Of a stretch of DNA of 41,282 nucleotides, positions 25,771 through 37,883 are shown one piece after another. This stretch comes from Actinomycetes bacterium. Its GTDB lineage: Bacteria > Actinomycetota > Acidimicrobiia > Acidimicrobiales > RAAP-2. Positions within the stretch are counted from its first letter, which is position 1. Every line of letters starts with the position of its first letter. The position numbers and the translations under genes are program-made. The notes under the pieces were generated by a model that was not told the DNA's origin, searched no databases, and saw only the letters and a list, made by a program, of their open reading frames with translations. Location: contig JAKAZI010000009.1 in NCBI GenBank assembly GCA_021809495.1, forward strand, positions 1 to 41,282. The letters run 5' to 3'.

Positions 25771-27186
25771 GTGGCGAACGAGGTCCAGCAGTTTGACGTT
25801 GTGATCATCGGAGGTGGCCCCGGTGGCTACGCCGCCGCGCTCTACGGAGCCGCAGCGGGGTTGAACGTCGCGCTGGTCGAGCGCGACAAGGTGGGCGGTA
25901 CGTGCCTGCACCGCGGCTGTGTCCCGGCCAAAGAGTTTCTCGAGACGGCCCACGTACGACGCACCATTGAACACGCCAGTGCGTTCGGCATCGGCACCGG
26001 TGCGGTGACGGTGGACTTCTCGGTCAGCCAGGCCCGGAAGAACGACGTCGTCGACAAACTGCACAAGGGGCTGTCCGGTCTCCTCAAGGGCCGAAAGGTC
26101 ACCATCTTCGAGGGCACGGCGCGCCTCGACGCCGACCAGGTCGTGCGCGTCCTCGATGGGGCTGACGCCGGCGTCGAGGCGAAGGGAACCAACGTCATCC
26201 TCGCGGCCGGCTCGGTTCCGCGGACCCTGCCCGGATTCGACGTGGACGGCACGATCGTGCTCACGTCCGATGAATTCTTGGACCTCGACACGCTGCCCTC
26301 GAGCGCCGCGGTTATTGGTGGTGGCGCGATCGGCTGTGAGTTCGCGTCGATGTTGTCAGACATGGGCGCATCGGTGACCGTGCTCGAGGGACTGGCGACG
26401 ATCCTCACGGGCTGTGACAGCGAGGTGGTCAACGTCGTGCAGCGCTCCTTCAAGAAGCGCGGGATCGACGTTCGCGCCGGGGTGAACGTAACGGGCCACA
26501 CGCCCACGAAGGGAGCGACGGCGGTCCACGTCGAGGGCGGCGAGGACGTTGTCGTCGAAGTCGTCGTGCTGGCGGTCGGTCGACGCCCCCGCAGCGAGGG
26601 CCTGCTCGGCGACGGGACCGGCGTGGAGATCAACGAGCGGGGTTTCGTGGTCGCCAATTCGTCGATGCGCACCGCGAACCCCAACGTCTTCGCCATCGGT
26701 GACATCGTCGCGAATACCCCGCAACTGGCGCACGTGGGCTTCGCCGAGGCGATCGTGGCGATCAAGACCATCCTCGGTGAACCGGTGGTTCCGGTCGACT
26801 ACGACCGTGTGCCGTGGGCGATCTACTCCAACCCTGAGGTGGCCTTCGTCGGGCTAACCGAGGCCGCCGCGAAGGAGCGGGGCTTCGACGTGGTGGTCAA
26901 AAAGGACCCGTTCGGCGGCAACAGTCGTGCGCAGATCATCGGCGAGACCGAAGGAGTCGTCAAGATCATCGCTGAGAAGCGCGCCGACGGCACGGCCGGC
27001 CAGATCCTCGGCGTGCACATGGCGGGTCCGTGGGTGACCGAGCAATTGGGCGCCGGGTACTACGCCGTGAACTGGGAAGCCACGGCCGAAGAGGCCGCCG
27101 CGCTCATCCAACCGCACCCGTCACTTTCGGAGACCTTCGGCGAGACGCTGTTGGCGCTAGCGGGTAGGGGGCTCCACGTTGGCTGA
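25771..27186 (+). CDS. lpdA: Dihydrolipoyl dehydrogenase (E3)
   Basis: VVIIGGGPGGYAAALYGAAAGLNVALVERDKVGGTCLHRGCVPAKEFL, C-terminal IQPHPSLSETFGETLL. Confidence 0.95.
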   Translation: MANEVQQFDVVIIGGGPGGYAAALYGAAAGLNVALVERDKVGGTCLHRGCVPAKEFLETAHVRRTIEHASAFGIGTGAVTVDFSVSQARKNDVVDKLHKGLSGLLKGRKVTIFEGTARLDADQVVRVLDGADAGVEAKGTNVILAAGSVPRTLPGFDVDGTIVLTSDEFLDLDTLPSSAAVIGGGAIGCEFASMLSDMGASVTVLEGLATILTGCDSEVVNVVQRSFKKRGIDVRAGVNVTGHTPTKGATAVHVEGGEDVVVEVVVLAVGRRPRSEGLLGDGTGVEINERGFVVANSSMRTANPNVFAIGDIVANTPQLAHVGFAEAIVAIKTILGEPVVPVDYDRVPWAIYSNPEVAFVGLTEAAAKERGFDVVVKKDPFGGNSRAQIIGETEGVVKIIAEKRADGTAGQILGVHMAGPWVTEQLGAGYYAVNWEATAEEAAALIQPHPSLSETFGETLLALAGRGLHVG

Positions 27187-28372
27187 TGTCACGCTGCCGT
27201 CACTGGGCGAATCGGTGACCGAAGGGATTATCACACGGTGGTTCAAGAAGGTCGGCGACTCCGTTGCTCGTGACGAACCGCTCTTCGAAGTCTCGACGGA
27301 CAAGGTCGACTCCGAGATGCCGTCGCCGGCGGCCGGCGTATTGACCGAAATCCTGGCCGCGGAGGGTGACACGGTCGAGACCGGATCGCGGGTGGCGGTG
27401 ATCGACGAGAACGCCGTCGCCGGTACGGTCTCGGCCACACCGGTGGCCGCACCGAGCGCCGCGGCCGCACCGAGCGCGACGGCCAGCGCACCCGCGCCGG
27501 TCAAGGGCGACACCGCAGCCGCGACGGGTGACGCGCCGGCGGCCGGCGTCGTCATTTCACCGGTCGTTCGCCGCATCCTCGCCGACGGCGGCGTTGAACC
27601 GGCCACGGTTCGCGGATCGGGACCCGGGGGAGCCATCACGCGTCGCGACGCTGAGCGGGCCGTGGCCAACGGACCGACGGACGAAGTCGTCGTGCCGCTC
27701 TCGAATGGCCTTCGTCGCATGGGCCAACACATGACGTTGTCGTCGCAAAGCACGCCGCACGGGTTCGTCGCGATCGAGGTCGACGCGTCGATCTTCGACC
27801 ACTTGGACGCGTTGGGACGGCACACCCGAGACGGCGTCGAGATCTCGGATCAGATGGTCATGGGACTAGCGGCGGTTCGGGCTCTGGGCGAGTTCGAATT
27901 CTTGAACGCGACGTTCGCGGGCGACGAATTGGTCGTTCATCGAACGGTGAACCTGGGCTTCATGCGCGAAGTGCTGCGCGACGGCATGCTCGTGCCGGTC
28001 GTGCACGCCGCCGCCGGTCTGACCCTTCGGGCCCTCGCCCGGCGCATCCACGAACTCTTCGAGCGCGTCTCGACCCGCCAGCTCACGGCCGATGACCTCA
28101 TGGGTGGAACCTTCACCATCGTCGGTCCAACCGGGCCGGACTCGCTCTTGACGAATCCGATCATCATCCAGCCCGAGGTGGCCGTGCTCTCGATGGGTGC
28201 CGTCCGCCGCGTGCCGGTGGTCTTGGACGACGGCGTATCGGTCGGCGTTGGACGCCGCGTGGTCATCGGGCTCTCCTTTGACCACCGGATCTGCGAGCCG
28301 TTCACCGCGACGGCGTACCTCGAGCGGGTGGCCGAGCTACTCGCGGGGATCGACCTGGACAGCGAGCACTAG
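27179..28372 (+). CDS. 2-oxoacid dehydrogenase E2 (dihydrolipoamide acyltransferase), one lipoyl domain
   Basis: LPSLGESVTEGIITRWFKKVGDSV...STDKVDSEMPSP lipoyl domain, Ala-rich linker, SPVVRRILADGGVEPATVRGSGPGGAITRRD PSBD, catalytic domain ending SFDHRICEPFTATAYLERV. Confidence 0.9.
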   Translation: MADVTLPSLGESVTEGIITRWFKKVGDSVARDEPLFEVSTDKVDSEMPSPAAGVLTEILAAEGDTVETGSRVAVIDENAVAGTVSATPVAAPSAAAAPSATASAPAPVKGDTAAATGDAPAAGVVISPVVRRILADGGVEPATVRGSGPGGAITRRDAERAVANGPTDEVVVPLSNGLRRMGQHMTLSSQSTPHGFVAIEVDASIFDHLDALGRHTRDGVEISDQMVMGLAAVRALGEFEFLNATFAGDELVVHRTVNLGFMREVLRDGMLVPVVHAAAGLTLRALARRIHELFERVSTRQLTADDLMGGTFTIVGPTGPDSLLTNPIIIQPEVAVLSMGAVRRVPVVLDDGVSVGVGRRVVIGLSFDHRICEPFTATAYLERVAELLAGIDLDSEH

Positions 28373-29998
28373 GTGTTGCGTCGGCGCCACGTCGGACGGG
28401 TGAGTTTCCGTGAGGCCAATGACCTCCAGCGCGCGTTGATGGAGGCGTCTAACGATTACGTCCTGGTCATGGAGCACCCGCCGACGTACACGTTGGGGAT
28501 CCGCGCCGTGCCCGAGCATTTCCTCGTCCCGCCGTCCAGTCTCGACGCGGACGTCGTCGAGGCCGATCGGGGGGGTGACGTGACCTATCACGGACCCGGA
28601 CAGGTCGTCGCGTGGGCGATCGTCACCGTCGACGATGGACCGGGGGCGGGCCGTCAACACGTGGGTCGGTTGGAGGATGCGGTGATCGCCACCGTCGTTC
28701 ATTTCGACCCCGAAGGTCGGCTCGGTCGCGTCGGACGCCTCGAGGGCTACCCCGGGGTCTGGGCCCAACTCGACGAGCGACCGGTCAAGATCGCGGCCGT
28801 GGGCGTGCGTACCGAACGCAACCGCGCCGGAAGCCGTCGAACCCTGCACGGCGTCGCACTCAACGTCGACGTCGACCTCAGGTCCTTTGACGCGATCGTG
28901 CCCTGCGGCATTCCCGACAAGCCAGTCGGCTCGATGCGCTCGCTCGGCCTTGAAGCGTCCTTCAGCGACGTCGAGGAGTACCTCGGCGCGACGCTCGACA
29001 CCGCGCTCGGCGGCCCGGGTTCGGTGGCGGCGGTCGATCGCAGCGCCGCCACCACATCGTTGGAACGACCGCTGTTACGCCGCCTGCGCAAGGCCGGCGT
29101 CGACCCCGACGCCGGCGTCGAACTACGATCACGCAAACCCTCGTGGCTGCGTATCGAGGCGCGTATGGGCACCGAGTACCAGTCGCTTCGCAAGTTGACC
29201 GACGACCTGCGCCTCGTGACCGTTTGTGAGGAGGCGGGCTGCCCCAACATCTACGAGTGCTGGGCGTCGGGCACCGCCACGTTCATGGTGAACGGTGAGC
29301 GGTGCACGAGGGCGTGCGGCTTCTGTCTCATCGATACCCGCAAACCCCTGCCCCTGGACCCGACCGAGCCCGACCGCGTCGCCGAAGCCGTGGTGCGCCT
29401 GGGCTTGAGCCACGCCGTCATCACCTGCGTCGCTCGCGACGACCTGGCCGATGGCGGCGCCGGCGCGATCGCCGCTACCGTCACCGCGATCCGTGAACGC
29501 TCCCCCCAGACCGCCGTCGAAGTGCTGATCAGTGACCTGAAGGGCGACATCGCGAGTCTGCAGCTGATCCTCGACGTGCGGCCTGACGTGGTCAACCACA
29601 ACATCGAGACGGTGGCTCGGCTCCAGCGGGCGGTTCGTCCGAGCGCGGGTTACCTACGGTCGCTGACGGTGCTCGCGCGCGCCGGCGCGCAGGGCTTGAC
29701 GACCAAGTCGGGCATCATGGTCGGTCTCGGCGAAAGCGCCGACGAGGTCGAGGCGACCCTCGCGGACCTGGCGGCGGTCGGCGTCTCGATCGCGACGATT
29801 GGCCAGTACGTGCGACCGACGGCGAGTCACGTCCCCGTGGCGCGGTGGTGGGAACCGGCCGAGTTCGAGGAACTGGCCGATCGAGGTCGGCGCCTCGGAC
29901 TGAGCCACGTGCAGTCGTCGCCGCTCACCCGATCGAGCTATCACGCGGGCGAGGCGCTCCAGCAGGCCACGCCCTTGCCGTTGCCGTCACGCCGCTAG
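28373..29998 (+). CDS. LipB-LipA fusion: lipoyl(octanoyl) transferase plus lipoyl synthase
   Basis: One 541-aa ORF. N-half: RGGDVTYHGPGQVVAW, VKIAAVGVRTER, HGVALNVDVDLRSFDAIVPCGIP. C-half: RKPSWLRIEAR, CEEAGCPNIYECW, CTRACGFCLIDTRKP, SPLTRSSYHAGE. GTG start directly follows the E2 TAG. Confidence 0.92.
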   Translation: MLRRRHVGRVSFREANDLQRALMEASNDYVLVMEHPPTYTLGIRAVPEHFLVPPSSLDADVVEADRGGDVTYHGPGQVVAWAIVTVDDGPGAGRQHVGRLEDAVIATVVHFDPEGRLGRVGRLEGYPGVWAQLDERPVKIAAVGVRTERNRAGSRRTLHGVALNVDVDLRSFDAIVPCGIPDKPVGSMRSLGLEASFSDVEEYLGATLDTALGGPGSVAAVDRSAATTSLERPLLRRLRKAGVDPDAGVELRSRKPSWLRIEARMGTEYQSLRKLTDDLRLVTVCEEAGCPNIYECWASGTATFMVNGERCTRACGFCLIDTRKPLPLDPTEPDRVAEAVVRLGLSHAVITCVARDDLADGGAGAIAATVTAIRERSPQTAVEVLISDLKGDIASLQLILDVRPDVVNHNIETVARLQRAVRPSAGYLRSLTVLARAGAQGLTTKSGIMVGLGESADEVEATLADLAAVGVSIATIGQYVRPTASHVPVARWWEPAEFEELADRGRRLGLSHVQSSPLTRSSYHAGEALQQATPLPLPSRR

Positions 29999-30048
29999 CG
30001 ACGCGCTACCAGCCGCCGTTCATCGACGACGTAGCCGACGGTGATGGA

Positions 30049-31584
30049 CTAGTACTGGTTCGTGTTTGGAACCGACGGCGTGGTGTTGCCCGCTGGTCCC
30101 ACGCCGAAGCGGGCGAAGATGTTCATCGTTGCGCGACGGATCACGTTGGTGACCCCCGGGATCGGCGCCGGGACCCAGAAGTTTCCGAGTTTCGGGGCGT
30201 CGGAGAGGTCAAATACCCAGTGGCCGGTGCCACTCGCAAAGACGCCGCCCTGGCCCGGCTCGGCGACGTAGGTCACGTCGCTGATTCCGCCGCCGACGTT
30301 CGAATGTCCGAGGATCTGCACGTTCGCTGGATTCGTGACGGAGGGGTTGTAGTGATTGAACTCGCCCCCGAGCGCACCGGTGAGCACGGTCCCGTTTGCG
30401 ACCCCGGTGCCGCGCCAGAGCCACGAACCGGCGTCGACGACACTGAGCGACCCCGTGCCGTCCACACCGCCGTAGATCGAGCCGGTGAAGGTGCTTTCGG
30501 GAGTGTCTGACGGGTACTGACTCCAGTTCACGGTCGCGAGCGACGGGTTGGTCGCGGTGATGGGGTCGGCGGTCGATCGGTAGTTGATCATCAGCCGGTT
30601 GATGCCGTTGACGCCGGGTTCGAAGCGGATCTTGCGGTAGCAGAAGTTGGCGCCGAAGAACGCCACGTTGACGCCTCGGTCAACCCCGGCGACGACCGCC
30701 GAGCGCATCGCGGGCGAGTAGTACTCGTCGTGGCCGAGCGACAGCAGCGCCCGGTGGCGGGTCAGCGTCGTCCCGCGCTCGTGCAAGTCGATGTCGGTCC
30801 AGTAAGCGAGGTCGAGTCCGAGTTCTTCGGCGAGGAATAGGAGCGGAAACTCATTGCCGACGAAGTCGGCGGCCCCGTTGGCGAAGGCCTTGTCGTAGGG
30901 CCGGTTGAATGAGACGCGCACGGCTCGATTGGCGTCGTTCACGGTGATGCTGCCAACGGGTGTCGCCTGGCGGTAGAGGCTGAAGCCGCCCCAGGTGTTG
31001 TACGCCTGCCAGGTGGTGACCGAACTCATGTACACGAAGGCGGCCCTGGACGAGTCATCGCGCACGAGGAACGGGACGAAGCGGAACTGGTGTTCGGCGT
31101 TCTCGAGGCGCACGAGGTACTGGCCCGGCAGGTAGCGCTTATCGGTGATGACGCGGAATGACGCCGGCCACTGACAGTCGACGGTCCCGTACTGGTCGGG
31201 CGCCGGCATCGCGCGCGCGAAGCCGGTTAGATCCAGACGCGTTTCGACGAGTCGCGCCCCGAGTCCCTGGTAGTAGCCCATCCGGAAGACCTTGATCGAG
31301 TAAGTGGGCGAGGTCGTACTCACGAAGAAGGTGACCGCCTCGCCGAGATTCACGCTGGTCGCGTTGGCGTAGCCCTCGAGATCGCCCGCCGGGGCCGCAA
31401 CACCGCGCAGCCACGAGCCGTCGCCGGGCCGTACGTTCTCGCGCCGGACCCACTGGGCGTAAACGCCGGTGGGCAGTGTGGCGGCGTCGCTCGCCGGGGT
31501 GCCGAACGCTGAGCCGATCGCCATCGCGCCGGCGAACGCGCCCACGCCGCGCAGGACGTCACGCCTGGAGAGAGCGGAGGTCAC
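30049..31584 (-). CDS. Tat-exported protein with N,N-dimethylformamidase large-subunit-like domain
   Basis: Twin-arginine N-terminus SRRDVLRGVGAFAGAMAIGSAFG; WVRRENVRPGDGSWL, FRMGYYQGLGARLV, SLGHDEYYSPAMR, FFGANFCYRKIRF. Confidence 0.75.
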   Translation of the reverse strand: MTSALSRRDVLRGVGAFAGAMAIGSAFGTPASDAATLPTGVYAQWVRRENVRPGDGSWLRGVAAPAGDLEGYANATSVNLGEAVTFFVSTTSPTYSIKVFRMGYYQGLGARLVETRLDLTGFARAMPAPDQYGTVDCQWPASFRVITDKRYLPGQYLVRLENAEHQFRFVPFLVRDDSSRAAFVYMSSVTTWQAYNTWGGFSLYRQATPVGSITVNDANRAVRVSFNRPYDKAFANGAADFVGNEFPLLFLAEELGLDLAYWTDIDLHERGTTLTRHRALLSLGHDEYYSPAMRSAVVAGVDRGVNVAFFGANFCYRKIRFEPGVNGINRLMINYRSTADPITATNPSLATVNWSQYPSDTPESTFTGSIYGGVDGTGSLSVVDAGSWLWRGTGVANGTVLTGALGGEFNHYNPSVTNPANVQILGHSNVGGGISDVTYVAEPGQGGVFASGTGHWVFDLSDAPKLGNFWVPAPIPGVTNVIRRATMNIFARFGVGPAGNTTPSVPNTNQY

Positions 31585-31630
31585 GGCGAAAGTCTAGGTT
31601 GAACCCGCCGGTGGTTTTCCTCGCCCTCGC

Positions 31631-35131
<3,501 letters not shown>

Positions 35132-35178
35132 GCAGTCGCCAGGCTACCGGCGGCTCATTCGTTCACTACGCTGAAAAC

Positions 35179-35718
35179 GTGAAGATTTACACCCGGGGCG
35201 GTGACGACGGGACCACTGGTCTCTACTTCGGCGGTCGCGTGGCGAAGAGCGCGCAGCAAATCGAGGTGAACGGCGCCGTTGACGAGGCCCAGGCCGCGCT
35301 CGGCTGGGCCCGGTCGTTGAGTGAACCAGATGGACGGTTGAACGACCTGTTGGTGTCGCTCGAGCGCGACCTGTGGGTGCTCATGGCCGAAGTGGCGACG
35401 ATGTCCGAGAATCGGCACAAACTCGTGGCGGACAAGTCCTTGGTCACCGCCACCATGGTGTCGCGACTCGAACAGCAGATCGACGAGCTCTCGGCGGCGA
35501 CGGTGATGCCCAACGAGTTCGTCGTCCCCGGAGAAAACCAGGTGTCCGCGGCCCTCGACGTCGCGCGAACGGTCGTGCGCCGCGCCGAGCGCGCCGCCGT
35601 CAACTACCCCCTGTCCGAGAGCCACGTCGTGGCGTACCTAAACCGTTTGAGCGATCTCGTGTGGACCCTCGCCCGTTGGGCGGAGGGATCGAGCCACCGC
35701 ACGACCCGTTCGCATTGA
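35179..35718 (+). CDS. PduO-type cob(I)alamin adenosyltransferase
   Basis: KIYTRGGDDGTTGLYFGGRVAKS, EVNGAVDEAQAALGWAR, ALDVARTVVRRAERAAV, YLNRLSDLVWTLAR; GTG 35179 with TACGCT 6 nt upstream. Confidence 0.93.
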   Translation: MKIYTRGGDDGTTGLYFGGRVAKSAQQIEVNGAVDEAQAALGWARSLSEPDGRLNDLLVSLERDLWVLMAEVATMSENRHKLVADKSLVTATMVSRLEQQIDELSAATVMPNEFVVPGENQVSAALDVARTVVRRAERAAVNYPLSESHVVAYLNRLSDLVWTLARWAEGSSHRTTRSH

Positions 35719-35727
35719 GGAGCTGTC

Positions 35728-37215
35728 ATGTCTCGTAGTGTCCGCGTCACTGCCACCGCCGACGCGCTGAAGTGCGCGACGGTGCTCGTACCGGTCGTAG
35801 TCAACGATGGCGCGGTCACGCTCGACGTCGCTATCCCCGCGACGATCGGCGCTATCGAGCTCGCCCGTCACCTCGACGAGGCGTGGTGCCGTCGCAACGG
35901 GCTGACCAGCACCGCCGGAACGAGCGTCGTCCTGCGCGGGTTCGACCCACCGGCGGTCGCGCTGGTGTCGGTGGGCGCGGGTGACGCCGAGGGTTACCGA
36001 ATTGCCGCGGCGGCCGGGGTCCGTCTGGCGGGCGAGGATCCGATGGGCCTGCTCCTCGCGGTCGATGGACTGTCCGACGCCGGACTCATCGCGCAGGCCG
36101 TGGCCGAAGGTGCGGTCCTCGCATCATTTGACTATAAGAACGACGTCGACCTCGTCGTAGAACTCGCGGTACTGGCGACGCCGTTGCCGTCGGTGGAGAC
36201 CCACGACGCGGTCGCGACTGGCGCTCGCCGTGGTTCGCAGGTCGCCGAGGCAGTCAATTGGGCGAGGCGGCTGATCAATACCCCCGCCGGTGACCTGCCG
36301 CCTCGAGAGCTGGCCAATCGCGTGGTCGAACGACTCGAGCGCCACCCGCGGGTCAGCGTCGAAGTCTGGACGGAATCACGCATTCGCGCTGAGCGGCTCG
36401 GTGGTCTGCTCGGGGTTGGTCAGGGGTCGGCTCAACCCACCAGACTCGTCTACGCCACCTACGACCCCGAGCCTGGCGCCTCGCTCAAGCACGTCGCGCT
36501 GGTCGGCAAGGGCGTCACGTTCGACTCCGGGGGCCTGTCGCTCAAGCCCGCCGAGTCCATGATGGGTCAGAAGACCGATATGTCTGGCGCGGCGATCGTC
36601 CTGGGTGCGCTGGGCGTATTCAGTGACCTTGGCGTGCGCGTCCGGGTCACGGCGATCGCTCCGATGACCGAGAACCTCACGGGAGACAAGGCGATCAAGC
36701 CCGGCGACGTGCTCGCGATTCGTAATGGGCTTACGGTCGAGGTGCTCAACACCGACGCCGAAGGTCGTCTGATACTCGCCGATGGACTCAGTCTCGCCGC
36801 CGAGGCGCAGCCCGACGTCATCATCGACATCGCGACGCTGACCGGCGCCCAGCGCGTCGCGCTCGGTGACGAGGTCGCCGCCGTGTACGTGTCGAATGAC
36901 GAGCTCGCGCCCGCGGTGATGGCCGCGGGCGTGCGCAGCGGTGAGCAGCTGTGGCGCATGCCGCTCACCGCTTCCTACGCCGGCCAACTGGATTCGGATG
37001 TGGCTGACCTGAAGAACATCGGCAAGACCGGGGTCGCCGGTTCGGTGGTCGCGGCACTGTTCCTCGAGCGCTTCACCGCCGGCCGGCCGTGGGTGCACAT
37101 CGACATCGCCGGTCCCGGTCGCTCAGACGCGGTGCGTGGCTACGTCAACAAGGGTGGCACGGCTTTCGGTCTGCGCACGATCGTCGACTTCGTTACGGCG
37201 ATGGCTCAGGACTGA
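35728..37215 (+). CDS. pepA: Leucyl aminopeptidase (M17)
   Basis: GKGVTFDSGGLSLKPAESMMGQKTDMSGAAIVLG, VLNTDAEGRLILADGLSLA, WVHIDIAGPGR. Confidence 0.95.
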   Translation: MSRSVRVTATADALKCATVLVPVVVNDGAVTLDVAIPATIGAIELARHLDEAWCRRNGLTSTAGTSVVLRGFDPPAVALVSVGAGDAEGYRIAAAAGVRLAGEDPMGLLLAVDGLSDAGLIAQAVAEGAVLASFDYKNDVDLVVELAVLATPLPSVETHDAVATGARRGSQVAEAVNWARRLINTPAGDLPPRELANRVVERLERHPRVSVEVWTESRIRAERLGGLLGVGQGSAQPTRLVYATYDPEPGASLKHVALVGKGVTFDSGGLSLKPAESMMGQKTDMSGAAIVLGALGVFSDLGVRVRVTAIAPMTENLTGDKAIKPGDVLAIRNGLTVEVLNTDAEGRLILADGLSLAAEAQPDVIIDIATLTGAQRVALGDEVAAVYVSNDELAPAVMAAGVRSGEQLWRMPLTASYAGQLDSDVADLKNIGKTGVAGSVVAALFLERFTAGRPWVHIDIAGPGRSDAVRGYVNKGGTAFGLRTIVDFVTAMAQD

Positions 37216-37807
37216 TCCCGACGCGACGGACCCGGGCGGCGCGCGCGGGGACGGTTCGCTCGAGGGAGCGCGACCGGTGGTCGTTGTCGTCGGGTCGACC
37301 GATCAGCACCGACGCGAAGAGCAACTCGTCAGGCGCCCCGACCCAGTCGAGGACGTCGCGGTCGTGGCGGAAGTTCCCCCAGAGCGTCGAGGACCACCCG
37401 GCATCCTCCAGCAGGAGCAGGAGGGCCATCGTCGCCATTGCGGCGTCGGTGTGCCAGTACGGGATCGGCCACGCCTCAATCGACGTCAGTCCCGAGGACC
37501 GCTTGTCCGCCTCGCCGTAGCGCTCGAGGTAGTCCTGGGGTCGTGAAGTGACCAACACCACAGCGCCCGCGCGCGCGAGGCCGGGCGCGCGCGGTGAGTC
37601 ACGTCGCCACTCGAGGTCGGTGGCCCGCGCGAGGTACGCGCTCACGAGGTCCGCGCCAATCGTGTGCATGCGTACGCCGGCGCTGTTTCCCGCGGTCGGG
37701 GCCCACATCGCGGTCGCGCAGGCGTCGTCCAACCAGCGCTCGTCGACGGGCGTGGCGTCAAAGGAACGGCACATTCGCCGCTGAGCCAGCAGGGTCGCGA
37801 GGTCCAT
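37193..37807 (-). CDS. Nitroreductase family protein
   Basis: LLAQRRMCRSFDATPVDERWLDDACATAMWAPTAGNSAGVRMHTI, DAAMATMALLLLLEDAGWSSTLWG. Confidence 0.85.
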   Translation of the reverse strand: MDLATLLAQRRMCRSFDATPVDERWLDDACATAMWAPTAGNSAGVRMHTIGADLVSAYLARATDLEWRRDSPRAPGLARAGAVVLVTSRPQDYLERYGEADKRSSGLTSIEAWPIPYWHTDAAMATMALLLLLEDAGWSSTLWGNFRHDRDVLDWVGAPDELLFASVLIGRPDDNDHRSRSLERTVPARAARVRRVGISPEPSP

Positions 37808-37821
37808 GGTCGGTTGTCTAG

Positions 37822-37855
37822 CACGCGTGATGACGAGATTCTCGACTGGACCAGT
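37822..37855. promoter_or_regulatory. Three consecutive palindromes in the divergent nitroreductase / rhodanese-MoeB intergenic region
   Basis: CACGCGTG (37822-37829), CGAGA-T-TCTCG (37834-37844), ACTGG-A-CCAGT (37845-37855), just before the candidate -10 TAGGAT. Confidence 0.5.
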
Positions 37856-37883
37856 AGGATTTCGCCAAACGAAGGAGCGACCC

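Noticed and set aside
28373-29998. LipB-LipA as an artefactual read-through of two genes
   Set aside because: No stop or frameshift between domains; the junction is continuous coding sequence and both halves have intact catalytic residues, so a true fusion is the simpler reading, although sequencing error cannot be excluded
35132-35178. Possible cobalamin riboswitch between metH and the adenosyltransferase
   Set aside because: Only 47 bp available and no B12-box-like sequence seen; far too short
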